Shown: piece after piece, positions 1 through 8,234 of the stretch
How positions within the stretch are numbered: position 1 is the first letter of the stretch
Layout of the letters: each line of letters opens with the position of its first letter
Assembly: GCA_964591605.1 (NCBI GenBank)
Contig: CAZQEN010000025.1
Location: forward strand, 1 to 38,480
Source: CAYLLT01 sp964591605
GTDB taxonomy: Bacteria; Planctomycetota; Phycisphaerae; UBA1845; PWPN01
Direction of reading: 5' to 3'
DNA length: 38,480 nucleotides
Position numbers and translations under genes: made by a program
The notes under the pieces: model-generated
What the model was told of the DNA's origin: nothing
Database searches by the model: none
Seen by the model: only the letters and a program-made list of their open reading frames with translations

Positions 1-2
1 AC

Positions 3-50
3 GGGTCCCGGCGCGCCGGGACCCATGCCACCCGCCGATTCTGTCACGGA
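3..50 (+). repeat. Palindrome plus dispersed repeat core upstream of rlmN
   Basis: Positions 3-24 are a perfect 22-bp palindrome, GGGTCCCGGCG followed by its reverse complement. It is followed at 25-50 by a core, ATGCCACCC then GCCGATTCTGTCACG. The same core returns inverted at about 25606-25631 and again, slightly changed, at 28974-28996. This marks a dispersed intergenic repeat family. The stretch 51-115 between it and rlmN shows no clear promoter to me. Confidence 0.7.
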
Positions 51-115
51 CCCCGCCCGCCCGGCGGGTCGGGTCGCGTGTTGTTCCCGTACCCGCCGCC
101 ATCTAAGATCACGAT

Positions 116-1348
116 GTGGCATCATCACGCGCCCAACGGCATCTTCTCGGCGAGACGCTCGAGACCTTCACCGCGTGGTGTGAGTCGCGGAATCTGCCCG
201 CCTACCGGGCCCGGCAGGTGTTTGAGTGGGTGTACCGGCATGGCGTCACCTCGTTCGACGAGATGAGCAGTCTGGCCAAGCCGCTGCGCCGGCAACTGGC
301 CGACGAGTGGACCCTGTTCGCGTCGCGCATCGTCCGCCGCCAGTCGTCCACCGACGGCACGATCAAGCTGCTGCTCGAGTGGCCCGACAGCACGACCAGC
401 GAGTGTGTGCTCATTCCGGACGACGATCGCCGCACCGCCTGCATCTCCAGCCAGGTGGGTTGCCCCGTCGGCTGCCGTTTCTGCGCCAGCGGCCTGGACG
501 GATTGGCCCGCCAGCTTGGTCCCGGCGAGATCGTTGAGCAGGCGATGCGGGTCCGCCAGCTCTGCGAGCTGCCGGCCCACGCTCCGCCCGCCGGTTCCGA
601 CGATGCTGTCCGTGAGCGGCTGCCCGATGCTCCCGCAGCGGCCACCCGCGGTGGAGGCCGGGCATCGTCGAAACCTCAAAACGATACCGGTTCAGCGACG
701 CGCTCGAATCGCGGCGAAGAACACCCCGCCAGCCGCCTGAGCAACATCGTCTTTATGGGCCTGGGTGAGCCGCTCGCGAACTACACCGCCCTGGTGCGTG
801 CGCTGCGGATCCTCAATGCGGAGTGGGGGATGAATATCGGGGCCCGCAAGATCACCGTCAGCACGGTCGGCCTGCCCAGCCAGATCCGCCGTCTGGCCGA
901 CGAGAACCTGCAGATCAACCTCGCCCTCTCGCTGCACGCCCCCAATGACGCGTTGCGGCGTGAACTCATTCCGTGGGCCGGGAAGATTCCTCTGAGCGAG
1001 CTGACCTCGGCCCTGAGCGACTATTTCCGGAAGACCGGCCGCGAAGTCACCCTCGAGTACATCCTCCTGGGCGGCGTCAACGACCAGCTCCGGCACGCCG
1101 ATGAGCTCGCCGCCCTCTGCCGCCGGCTGCGCTGCAACGTGAATCTGATCCGCTACAACCCGGTGGCCGGCCTGGGGTACGAACGGCCCGCGAACGAGGC
1201 CTCCCAGGCGTTCCTGCACCGTCTCCAGGCGCGGGGCGTCAACGCGCACCTGCGGCGCAGCCGCGGACTCGACATCGACGCCGCCTGCGGGCAGCTCCGC
1301 CGCCGAGCGCAGCAGGAAGCGCCCGCGCCGCCTCAGTCGGGCACCTGA
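116..1348 (+). CDS. rlmN: Dual-specificity 23S rRNA/tRNA (adenine-C2) methyltransferase RlmN
   Basis: This radical-SAM enzyme family methylates C2 of A2503 in 23S rRNA and A37 of some tRNAs. The 410-residue product has the diagnostic CxxxCxxC cluster motif (C116, C120, C123 in GCPVGCRFC), preceded by CISSQVGC, whose first cysteine (C109) matches the second catalytic cysteine of the family. A C-terminal RGLDIDAACGQL carries the cysteine that becomes mono-methylated during catalysis. GLGEP and NLALSLHAP are also typical of RlmN. Translation starts at a GTG; an ATG two bases upstream is in another frame and leads nowhere. One oddity is a low-complexity stretch rich in A, P, R and S (about residues 151-207) between the first helix of the barrel and NIVFMGLGEP, which makes the protein longer than the usual 350-380 residues. 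Confidence 0.95.
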   Translation: MASSRAQRHLLGETLETFTAWCESRNLPAYRARQVFEWVYRHGVTSFDEMSSLAKPLRRQLADEWTLFASRIVRRQSSTDGTIKLLLEWPDSTTSECVLIPDDDRRTACISSQVGCPVGCRFCASGLDGLARQLGPGEIVEQAMRVRQLCELPAHAPPAGSDDAVRERLPDAPAAATRGGGRASSKPQNDTGSATRSNRGEEHPASRLSNIVFMGLGEPLANYTALVRALRILNAEWGMNIGARKITVSTVGLPSQIRRLADENLQINLALSLHAPNDALRRELIPWAGKIPLSELTSALSDYFRKTGREVTLEYILLGGVNDQLRHADELAALCRRLRCNVNLIRYNPVAGLGYERPANEASQAFLHRLQARGVNAHLRRSRGLDIDAACGQLRRRAQQEAPAPPQSGT

Positions 1349-1477
1349 TGAGGACCCGTTGCGAGCCCTTGTCGCATGATGATGTGATCACGAATGTCCA
1401 AAGTGGGGGTTGCCGGTGTCATCGAGCGAGCCATACGACGGGCAGGGCACCGGAAGACGCTTGAGAAAGACCGCCGA

Positions 1478-1816
1478 TCACTGGCCGAGCTGGAGGCTGG
1501 CCAAGCCGATGGCCACGTCGTCGTAGACATCGAAGATCTTGTCGAGGCCGGTGACCAGGAAGACGCCCCAGACGTGCGTGCTCACGCAGCAGAGCCGGAG
1601 CTTGCGGTGATTGCTGACCACCACGGTTTTGCGCAGCTTGAGAAGCTTGGCGATGTTGGAGGAGTTCAGGAAGGTCACGTTTTTGAAATCGAGTACGACA
1701 TCCCGCGAACCGGCCGAGCCGATGGCTTCGAGCAGGGCGGTCATGTCATCCGTGAACTGCGGATCGTCCGACAGCTCCACCAGCAACACGTCCTCAGACC
1801 AGTTCTCAATCGGCAT
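1478..1816 (-). CDS. STAS-domain protein (anti-sigma factor antagonist-like)
   Basis: This 112-residue single-domain protein has the STAS fold pattern: an N-terminal strand (VLLVELSD), a central strand DVVLDFKNVTFLNSS and then a helix (NIAKLLKLRKTV). The segment FLNSSNIAKLL corresponds to the D-x-S/T-x loop whose serine is phosphorylated in SpoIIAA/RsbV proteins. One of the two serines there would be the phospho-acceptor. The family acts in the cytoplasm by binding and releasing a kinase/anti-sigma factor. No anti-sigma kinase, PP2C phosphatase or sigma factor gene lies nearby, so its partner is unknown. It is transcribed toward rlmN, and 1349-1477 between the two holds nothing I recognise. 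Confidence 0.8.
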   Translation of the reverse strand: MPIENWSEDVLLVELSDDPQFTDDMTALLEAIGSAGSRDVVLDFKNVTFLNSSNIAKLLKLRKTVVVSNHRKLRLCCVSTHVWGVFLVTGLDKIFDVYDDVAIGLASLQLGQ

Positions 1817-1975
1817 AGATCCACACCAATCCCGCGCCCTGAGCCCCCGGGCGCGTCACCACTCTAAGCAACGGCCGAGCTTCATGCAATCCGGCCGGAG
1901 AGATTGCCGGCCGCTGGGCCGTTCTCGTCTTTACCCCGACGTGCCCCCGGCGTTAGCCTGTTGGCGGGCCTGATC

Positions 1976-1981
1976 AGGAGG
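1976..1981 (+). promoter_or_regulatory. Ribosome binding site fixing the start of the deaminase gene
   Basis: A full AGGAGG stands six bases upstream of the ATG at 1988. The reading frame is open further upstream, so this site decides the start. It is the strongest Shine-Dalgarno match I found in the window. Confidence 0.8.
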
Positions 1982-1987
1982 ACATCC

Positions 1988-3265
1988 ATGCAGCGAGTCT
2001 CGACGATCACCAATGCCCGGCTCAGAGGGCAGGAGGGTCTTTTCGACATCCAGGTGGATGCCTCCGGCAGAATCGCATCCATCCAGCCCGCGACCAGGCC
2101 GCCTCGCGGAGATGGAGGGTCGGCGGGAGGCGGCCAGGCTGCGGGGCCGGCCCGGCCGGGCGAGAGCCTGATCGACGCCGCCGGGGGCCTGGTGCTCCCG
2201 AGCTTCATCGACGTGCACCTGCACCTGGACCTGGCCTACTCGCTCGATCTGGTCGCCGAGAACAAGAGCGGTACGCTGATCGAGGCGATCCGGCTGTACG
2301 CCGAAGCGAAGAAGACGTTCACGCCCGAGAGCGTCTGCGAGCGGGCGGTCCGCGCGATCCACGAAGAGGTCGGCTACGGCACCGGGGCGATCCGCAACCA
2401 TGTCGACGTGGGCGAAACCGCCGGCCTGCGCCTCACCGAGGGCGTGCTGGCCGCCCGCGAGAAGACCCGCGAGATCTGCGACATTCAGATCGTGGCGTTC
2501 CCGCAGGACGGGGTCATCCGCGACAAGGGTGCGATCGACCGCATGCGCGAGGCCATCAAGATGGGCGTTGATCTGGTCGGCGGCATCGCCCACTACGAAC
2601 GCACGCCCACCGACAGCCAGGAGCAGATCCGCCGGCTTTTCGACCTGGCCGAGGAGTTCGACCGTGACATCGACTGCCACATCGACGAGACCGACTCGCC
2701 CGAGTCGCGCTGCGTCGAGTACCTCGCGGCCGAAACGGTCCGGCGCGGCTGGCAGGGAAGGGTGACCGCGTCGCACGTCTGCGCTCTGGCCAGTTACGAG
2801 CCCGTGCACGCGTCGAAGGTGGTCCATCTGCTGCTCGAAGCGGGCGTGCACGTGGTCACGAACCCGCAGGTCAACCTGCATCTGCAGGGCCGCTTCGACA
2901 CGTATCCCAAACGCCGCGGCCTCACGCGCGTCCGCGAGTTGATGGCCGCCGGCGTCAACGTTTCCGCCGGGCAGGACTGCATCAGGGACCCGTTCTACCC
3001 GCTGGGCACGGGCCAGATGCTCGACGTCGCCCACACGCTCGTCCACGCCGATCATCTCTCGCTGCCGCACCAGATGGAAGCGTGCATCGACGCGATTACC
3101 GTGAACCCCGCCAAAGCCATGCGCCGCAGCGACTACGGCCTGACCGTCGGAAATCCCGCGAACGTCGTCGTTCTGCCCGTGGAGACGGTTCACGAAGCCC
3201 TGCGTCTGCGGCCGCGGCCGGTCGCGGTGCTGAAGTCGGGCGCCCGGGCTCCGTCCCGCAATTAG
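1988..3265 (+). CDS. Cytosine deaminase-family amidohydrolase (CodA-like)
   Basis: This metal-dependent hydrolase belongs to the amidohydrolase superfamily, which deaminates nucleobases and related heterocycles in the cytoplasm. At 425 residues from the ATG chosen on its ribosome binding site it is close to E. coli CodA (427). It carries the metal-binding HLHLD near the N-terminus, HVDV, the HIDETDSPESR motif matching the HCDE motif of CodA, ASHVCAL, and the long diagnostic run around NPQVNLHLQGRFDTYPKRRG. The catalytic Asp motif reads GQDCIRDPFYPLGT, where CodA has GHDDV, so the base recognised may differ from cytosine. The stop lies 11 bases from the convergent toxin gene. Family assignment is secure; substrate is not. 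Confidence 0.85.
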   Translation: MQRVSTITNARLRGQEGLFDIQVDASGRIASIQPATRPPRGDGGSAGGGQAAGPARPGESLIDAAGGLVLPSFIDVHLHLDLAYSLDLVAENKSGTLIEAIRLYAEAKKTFTPESVCERAVRAIHEEVGYGTGAIRNHVDVGETAGLRLTEGVLAAREKTREICDIQIVAFPQDGVIRDKGAIDRMREAIKMGVDLVGGIAHYERTPTDSQEQIRRLFDLAEEFDRDIDCHIDETDSPESRCVEYLAAETVRRGWQGRVTASHVCALASYEPVHASKVVHLLLEAGVHVVTNPQVNLHLQGRFDTYPKRRGLTRVRELMAAGVNVSAGQDCIRDPFYPLGTGQMLDVAHTLVHADHLSLPHQMEACIDAITVNPAKAMRRSDYGLTVGNPANVVVLPVETVHEALRLRPRPVAVLKSGARAPSRN

Positions 3266-3276
3266 GAGGCATCCGT

Positions 3277-3798
3277 CTACAGAATCCTGAACAAGCCTTT
3301 CAGCGCCTCAATCGGCAGGTACATGTGGAGCCTATCGTCGGGCAGCGACGCAAATCCATATCGGGAGTAGAATGCCCGGGCCGCTTCATTGATGGCGCGC
3401 ACCTCCACCGCGTAGATCCCCACCTGCCGCGACTGTTCCCACGTCCGGCGAAGCGCATCGAGCAGAAGATGCTCGCCCAATCCCCTTCCAGAAAACCGAC
3501 GGTCGACAGCCAGGCGCCCGAGATGCATGACGGGAATGGGCAAGTGTCTGGGCAGTTTCTTATGCAACTGCGGCGGCAGCGCAGTGGGCTGCAGCGCACC
3601 GTTGGAGAGTGTGTAGTAGCCGAGGACCTCAACACCACCCAAGGCCACCGCGACCCAGGTCCGGCCGATGTTGCGGCGCTGATACTGTGTCGACAGGTGA
3701 CGCAGAAACGTATCGAGACTCTCCACTCCACAGTTGAAGCTGTCTCGACGGTGTTTCTCTGAGAGCGGCTCAATCAACCACTGAGGAGTGTCGGACAC
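3277..3798 (-). CDS. GNAT acetyltransferase toxin, TacT-like
   Basis: A 173-residue single GNAT domain. It has the family's opening LSEKHRRDSFNCGVESLDTFL, the VLGYYTLS strand, the P-M-HLGRLAVD segment, the acetyl-CoA loop RRFSGRGLG (about residues 100-108) and a FYSRYGF end with the candidate general-acid Tyr144. This arrangement is that of TacT/AtaT-type toxins, which acetylate the amino group of charged tRNAs and stop translation. It overlaps the upstream antitoxin gene by 29 bases, as expected for such pairs. Toxin activity is inferred from family and context. Confidence 0.88.
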   Translation of the reverse strand: MSDTPQWLIEPLSEKHRRDSFNCGVESLDTFLRHLSTQYQRRNIGRTWVAVALGGVEVLGYYTLSNGALQPTALPPQLHKKLPRHLPIPVMHLGRLAVDRRFSGRGLGEHLLLDALRRTWEQSRQVGIYAVEVRAINEAARAFYSRYGFASLPDDRLHMYLPIEALKGLFRIL

Positions 3799-4057
3799 GC
3801 TGTTGATACCTCCGTGCGGCGCGGCGCAGTGCCTGATTCGGCCTGGTGCGCGTCTCGAGCAGGTTCAGGAAAGCGCGGGTATCCCGTGAAGACAGGACGC
3901 GGGCGCAGTTCTCGTCCAGCACCTGTTTGGCGTGACTGACGAGCACGCTGACGGCATAGTCGGTCAGCGTCAGTCCGCTCGTCATGGCCGCCCGCTCGAT
4001 GAGATCCTTGAGCTGTGGATCCGTGCGAAGGCTAATCCGTGCAGAGGTCTTTTCCAT
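3770..4057 (-). CDS. DUF1778 ribbon-helix-helix antitoxin, TacA-like
   Basis: A 95-residue protein whose first 45 residues (EKTSARISLRTDPQLKDLIERAAMTSGLTLTDYAV) match the DUF1778 ribbon-helix-helix DNA-binding domain. The C-terminal part (RVLSSRDTRAFLNLLETRTRPN) is the segment that wraps the acetyltransferase in TacA-type antitoxins. An AAGGAG site lies seven bases before the ATG. The gene comes first in the operon and overlaps the toxin. A palindrome and a TATAAT box directly upstream suggest it represses its own promoter. Confidence 0.88.
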   Translation of the reverse strand: MEKTSARISLRTDPQLKDLIERAAMTSGLTLTDYAVSVLVSHAKQVLDENCARVLSSRDTRAFLNLLETRTRPNQALRRAARRYQQRVRHSSVVD

Positions 4058-4077
4058 GTAAGCACTCCTTCACCGCC

Positions 4078-4106
4078 ATTATAACAATGCGTGTGGCAAA
4101 ATGCCA
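4078..4106 (-). promoter_or_regulatory. Promoter and likely operator of the TacTA-type operon
   Basis: Reading the minus strand, a perfect TATAAT sits at 4083-4078. Ten bases upstream lies the inverted repeat TGGCA-TTT-TGCCA (4106-4094), which covers the -35 region. Ribbon-helix-helix antitoxins bind short palindromes in this position, so autorepression is likely. The -35 hexamer itself is poor, and the palindrome replaces it in the sequence. Confidence 0.6.
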
Positions 4107-4137
4107 CCGACCCCTCGGCGATGATATCACGTCCGCC

Positions 4138-5412
4138 TCACGCCGGGGAGAACCGCTCTGCCTCTTCGTTGAACACGAACGGCGGGTTGGCGATGAGCAT
4201 GGGTCGGCGGTGGGCGACGCTGATGAGCAGGCCCACGAGCAGGAAGCAGGAGACGATGCTGCTGCCCCCGGCGCTGACGAAGGGCAGCGTGACGCCGGTG
4301 ACCGGGCCAATGCCGACGGTCATGCACAGGTTGGTGAGCGTCTGCACCGCGAGCAGCGTGGACATTCCCACCGCGACGAGCCGCCCGAACGGATCGTTGG
4401 TGAACGTCGCCGACTCGTAACCCAGCACGACGATCACCACGTAGCACAGAATGAGCACGACGCAGCCGAGCAGCCCCCACTGGTGAGCCACCATGGCGAA
4501 CACGAAGTCATTCTCGCGTTCGGGCAGGAAGCCGTACCGGATGAAGATGCCCTTGCGACCCTCGCCGGCCAGGCCGCCGCTGCCGATCGCCCGCTTGCTG
4601 TTGACGAGTTGATAACCGGTGTGATTGCCCCAGTCGGTGAGCTCGCGCTGCCACTTGACGGCGTCCTCCGGATCCGAGGGGTTACCCTTGCCGCGCAGGT
4701 TATCCCACAGGTGCGGCCGCTCCTTGAGGTACTCGCGCACCCGCTCGCTCTGCAGGAACACGCCGGTCACGCGAAGCCGCTGATATGGCTTGATGTGATG
4801 CCAGAAGAAGGGCGACGCGAGGAGAGCCAGACCCAGTACGAGCAGCAGGTGTTTGGGCTTGGCCCCGGCCGCGTACAGCATGGCGAACAGGACCGGCAGG
4901 AACAGCAGCACCGTGCCGAGGTCCGGCTGCACGAGAATCAGGGCCATGGGCACCAGCGTGAGGGCGAACGGCTGGAAGAGGCCCGAAAGCGTTCGATAGT
5001 TCCGCCGGTAGCGCAGATACCAGGCCAGCGCCAGAACATACACGATTTTCATGAGCTCGGAGGGCTGAAGCTGCACAGGCCCGATGGTGATCCACCGCCG
5101 CACCCCCCGCCGTGCGTCCACCAGCGGCATGGGATGGACTTGATCGAGCACGATGTACGCCAGCATGAGCACGCAGAGGGCAAAAAGCGGGTACGACCAT
5201 CGCCCGAGCCGCGTATACCCCACGGCAATGGCGGCCGACATCACCGCCAGCCCCAGGCCCATGTACGCGAGCTGAGTCATCGCCCGCGCGGCCAGAAACC
5301 GGCTCGTGCCCTGGTCGAAGACGGCGTGCAGCGTGGCGATGCCGATCACGCACAGCGGCAGCACGCCGAGCAGGATTCCCCAGCCGTGGCGAATCGGAAG
5401 CAGAAGCCTCAC
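4138..5412 (-). CDS. rodA: Rod-shape peptidoglycan glycosyltransferase RodA
   Basis: This SEDS-family integral membrane protein polymerises lipid II into glycan strands together with the class B PBP encoded just upstream. The 424-residue product has about ten hydrophobic segments and SEDS signatures: WITIGPVQLQPSELMKI, ILVQPDLGTVLLF, a long extracellular loop ending in TDWGNHTGYQLVNSKRAIGSGGL, LPERENDFVFA, and the final GVTLPFVSAGGSSI. The aspartate before WGNHTGYQ aligns with the candidate catalytic Asp of RodA. The usual ERHTDF motif reads ERENDF here. The start is a GTG that overlaps the mrdA stop as GTGA, so the two are translationally coupled. The extracellular loop is longer than in E. 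coli, and the protein is about 50 residues longer than the E. coli one. Confidence 0.92.
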   Translation of the reverse strand: MRLLLPIRHGWGILLGVLPLCVIGIATLHAVFDQGTSRFLAARAMTQLAYMGLGLAVMSAAIAVGYTRLGRWSYPLFALCVLMLAYIVLDQVHPMPLVDARRGVRRWITIGPVQLQPSELMKIVYVLALAWYLRYRRNYRTLSGLFQPFALTLVPMALILVQPDLGTVLLFLPVLFAMLYAAGAKPKHLLLVLGLALLASPFFWHHIKPYQRLRVTGVFLQSERVREYLKERPHLWDNLRGKGNPSDPEDAVKWQRELTDWGNHTGYQLVNSKRAIGSGGLAGEGRKGIFIRYGFLPERENDFVFAMVAHQWGLLGCVVLILCYVVIVVLGYESATFTNDPFGRLVAVGMSTLLAVQTLTNLCMTVGIGPVTGVTLPFVSAGGSSIVSCFLLVGLLISVAHRRPMLIANPPFVFNEEAERFSPA

Positions 5413-7568
5413 GGCGAATCCTCCGACACGACCTGCTGAGTGCTGACGGCCTGCCCCTCCGGGAGTTCGCCTGCCCGTTCGAGCACCGCCCTGATCATCT
5501 CGAGGGCCACCGGCGCAGCCGCTTCGCCCCCGTGGCCGGCATATTCGATGAGCACGGCGATGGCCACGTTCATCCGACCGCCGCTGGTCGGCTCGAGGTA
5601 GCGCTGCCGGGTGGTCAAGTATCCGGCGAACCAGGCATGCGTCGGATTGAACTCGGGCGGGGGGTAGGAATTGGCGATCCGCTCCTGGGCCACGACGTTC
5701 GCCCCGCGATATCGGCGCTGGACCTCGGATCGGCTGTAACCGACGTCCTCCTTGGTCGATCCGTCGGGCAGGTGGATCGTGTAATAGCGTTGAATCCGCC
5801 GGCTGCCCTCGGCGGTGCCGGTCTTGCCGAGCAGGATGTAATCGCCCGCGTCGGTCAGACGTGCGTTTTCGAAGCCGGTGCCCCCCTTCACGTTCACGGC
5901 CCGGAACATTCCCTCGCGGGCCATGCGCCAGGCCTGGTCGGTGATGGGCCGGCCCGCGGGCGACCGGGGCGCCTGGGCGGGCCGCGGCCTTGGATCGTCC
6001 ACCCACAGGGTCGCCGGGCGATAGACGCCCGAGGCGATCGTCGCCATCATGTTGGCCACCTGGATCGGAGTGGCGTCGACCTCGGCCTGTCCGATGCCGG
6101 CCAGACGGGCAATGCCGTTGCTGTGGGTTCGCGGCAGCATCCCGTCGGCCTCCTGCGGGAAGCCGGTTCCCGAATCCCGCCCGAGGCCGAACTGCGACAT
6201 GTACCAGGCCACCACGGGCGTGGTCAGGTCCTGCCCCACGTGATAGAAGAACACGTTGCAACTGTGCTGGATGGCAAAGAGCGGATCGACCATGCCCCGC
6301 AGGTGGTTTTCACAGCGCCAGCCCTCCTCTTCGGCAAACAGCCGGCCCTCGCACAGGAAAGTGGTCTCGGGCGTCACCTTGCCCTCGGTGACGGCGGCGG
6401 CCAGCAACATCGGCTTGACCGTCGAGCCCGGCGGGTAGCGCATGCGCAGCGTGCGGCATTCGAGCGGGCGCCCGAGCTCGTCCTCGGCGAGCGCCTGGAG
6501 CTCCTGCGGGGTGGCGTTCGGATCGTACGAGGGGTAACTGACAATGGCCAGCACCTCGCGCGACGGTACGTCAAGAATGACCGCGGCCCCGCCGGTGCTG
6601 TAGGGGTTGACCCGCACGCCGTCCTGCTCGCCGGACACCGCGTTCCGGAGGATCTCGTACACCTTCTGCTGGAGGGGCACGTCGATGGTCAGGCGCATCG
6701 GCTTGCCGTCGAGCGGATCGGCCCGCGGCGGATCGTTCACCAGGTGCCCTTCGATGTCCCTGCGCTCCCGCCCGCGCCGTCCGCGCAGCCAGCGCTCGCC
6801 CAGCCATTCGAGACCGCTGACGCCTTTGAGATCGCCGCTTTCATACGCGTACAACTCGCCCAGCGGGACACCGGCGTAGGCATCGCCGCTCACGTCGTCG
6901 ATGTCGACCTGGCCGAGCCGGCCGAGCAGATGCCCGAAGGCCGGCCCCCCGGCGTAGAGCCGCCGCTGATCGGACACCACGGTGACCCACTCGAAGTCCC
7001 TGAGCCGCTCGCGGGCGATCGCCTGCTGCTGCTGGTCGAGCCCGCGCACGATCGGATGCGGAATCGTCTCCGACGTGATGGAGCGGGGTACGGCGCGCCG
7101 GCTGCGAATCGCCCGCTTTTCCACGTCGCGTTTCTCGGCGGCCACGCGCTGCAGAATGCGGTCGCACACGGCGCGCAGCTCCGCCCGCGACTGGCCGCTG
7201 AGCTGCGAGATGACCTGCCACGATGCGTCGATGTCGCGCTTCAGCGCCAGCCGCGCCGACTCGCTGTCCATGCCACGGTATCGGGTGGCGATCGGTTTTC
7301 GAAGGTACTCTTCCTCGTCGACGAGCAGCCGGTAATGAACGCTGATGTTCCAGGACGGCGCGTCATAGGCCAGCCGCGTCTGGCCGTCGTGCCCGGTGAT
7401 CTCGCCGCGCAGGCAGGGCAGGTACACCACGTCTCTGAGGAGCAGCCGCTCCGCCTCCGCGCGGAACTGGCTCGCAGACACGACCTGAAGCTGCACGAGG
7501 CGCAGGATCAGCAGGAGCACGGGCACTCCCAGGAGGAGCAGCAGCGTTCTGAGCCGTCGTTCAAACAT
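5409..7568 (-). CDS. mrdA: Penicillin-binding protein 2 (elongation transpeptidase)
   Basis: Class B PBP that cross-links peptidoglycan during sidewall growth. Within 719 residues there is an N-terminal membrane anchor (about 8-28), a dimerisation/pedestal domain, and a transpeptidase domain with the three canonical motifs: STVK (catalytic Ser382, Lys385), SCN (436-438) and KTG (582-584). The sequence YPPGSTVKPM and the LRGEITGHDG segment after the anchor are typical of PBP2. It is coupled to rodA downstream, and PBP2 and RodA act as one synthase. 7569-7718 separates it from mreD and contains a repeat. Confidence 0.95.
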   Translation of the reverse strand: MFERRLRTLLLLLGVPVLLLILRLVQLQVVSASQFRAEAERLLLRDVVYLPCLRGEITGHDGQTRLAYDAPSWNISVHYRLLVDEEEYLRKPIATRYRGMDSESARLALKRDIDASWQVISQLSGQSRAELRAVCDRILQRVAAEKRDVEKRAIRSRRAVPRSITSETIPHPIVRGLDQQQQAIARERLRDFEWVTVVSDQRRLYAGGPAFGHLLGRLGQVDIDDVSGDAYAGVPLGELYAYESGDLKGVSGLEWLGERWLRGRRGRERRDIEGHLVNDPPRADPLDGKPMRLTIDVPLQQKVYEILRNAVSGEQDGVRVNPYSTGGAAVILDVPSREVLAIVSYPSYDPNATPQELQALAEDELGRPLECRTLRMRYPPGSTVKPMLLAAAVTEGKVTPETTFLCEGRLFAEEEGWRCENHLRGMVDPLFAIQHSCNVFFYHVGQDLTTPVVAWYMSQFGLGRDSGTGFPQEADGMLPRTHSNGIARLAGIGQAEVDATPIQVANMMATIASGVYRPATLWVDDPRPRPAQAPRSPAGRPITDQAWRMAREGMFRAVNVKGGTGFENARLTDAGDYILLGKTGTAEGSRRIQRYYTIHLPDGSTKEDVGYSRSEVQRRYRGANVVAQERIANSYPPPEFNPTHAWFAGYLTTRQRYLEPTSGGRMNVAIAVLIEYAGHGGEAAAPVALEMIRAVLERAGELPEGQAVSTQQVVSEDSP

Positions 7569-7656
7569 ATCGCCTCGCTGCGCTCGCCGGCGGGTCGTTC
7601 ACTCCCGCAGGCCGGTCAGAGCTTCTCTTCAAAACTGACGGCGGCCTGGCCGTCAC

Positions 7657-7680
7657 CCGGCCGCCACAGGGGGCGGCCGC
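7657..7680. repeat. Dispersed palindrome, copy 1 (mreD-mrdA gap)
   Basis: This G/C-rich imperfect palindrome (CGGCCGCCACA then GGGGGCGGCCG) recurs in opposite orientation at 15001-15023 upstream of purA, with one base fewer in the centre. Here it lies inside an operon, between mreD and mrdA. Confidence 0.6.
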
Positions 7681-7718
7681 TACCGACGTCGACCACCGGT
7701 CGCTCACGAGAAGCGGCA

Positions 7719-8234
7719 CTACCGATGCCCGGCGGCCCGCAGGGCGGTGCGCAGGCCCGTCCATCGCCCCAGCCGGTGCAGTCCCGCGTGCACGAACGGC
7801 GCGCAGACGGCCGTGTACATCGCGGTCAGCAGACAGATCCGAAACACCTCGCCGACGCCGAGGCGGACTGTCGAGAGCCAGAACAACACGATCCACACCG
7901 CCAGTTGAACCAGGAACGTGAACACCAGGTTCACCAGGAACTGGGTGACCGGGTGATCGCGAAACACGATCTGGCGGATGCGCACGATCCCCCAGGCCGC
8001 CGCGCCGTAGCAGAATGCGTGCAGGCCGACCGGATCGTCGGTGTGTGCGCCGAAGACCAGGCCCAGCAGCCACGCCGCGATGCCCACGTCCGGCCATGGC
8101 CCCCACAGCGTGTAATGCACCGCCAGGATGAACAGCAGATCCGGGCCCACGCCGCCGATGCTCAGCCGCGGGACGACCGTGGTCTGAAGAACCATGGCAA
8201 CCAGCGCCAGGATGGCAAAAGGGAGCCATTTCAT
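7719..8234 (-). CDS. mreD: Rod-shape-determining membrane protein MreD
   Basis: A 171-residue protein with about five hydrophobic segments and the MreD pattern: an N-terminal ALVAMVLQTTVVPRLSIGGVGPDLLFIL followed by a charged loop (AHTDDPVGLHAF). MreD is an inner-membrane part of the elongation machinery, usually encoded with mreB, mreC, mrdA and rodA. It precedes mrdA by 150 bases and overlaps the stop of the HEAT-repeat gene as ATGA. mreB and mreC are not in the window. Sequence similarity in this family is weak, so the call leans partly on position. Confidence 0.85.
   Translation of the reverse strand: MKWLPFAILALVAMVLQTTVVPRLSIGGVGPDLLFILAVHYTLWGPWPDVGIAAWLLGLVFGAHTDDPVGLHAFCYGAAAWGIVRIRQIVFRDHPVTQFLVNLVFTFLVQLAVWIVLFWLSTVRLGVGEVFRICLLTAMYTAVCAPFVHAGLHRLGRWTGLRTALRAAGHR

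Noticed and set aside
3082..3762. Plus-strand frame running from the deaminase end across the acetyltransferase
   Set aside because: It is antisense to the toxin gene and out of frame with the deaminase; no motif.
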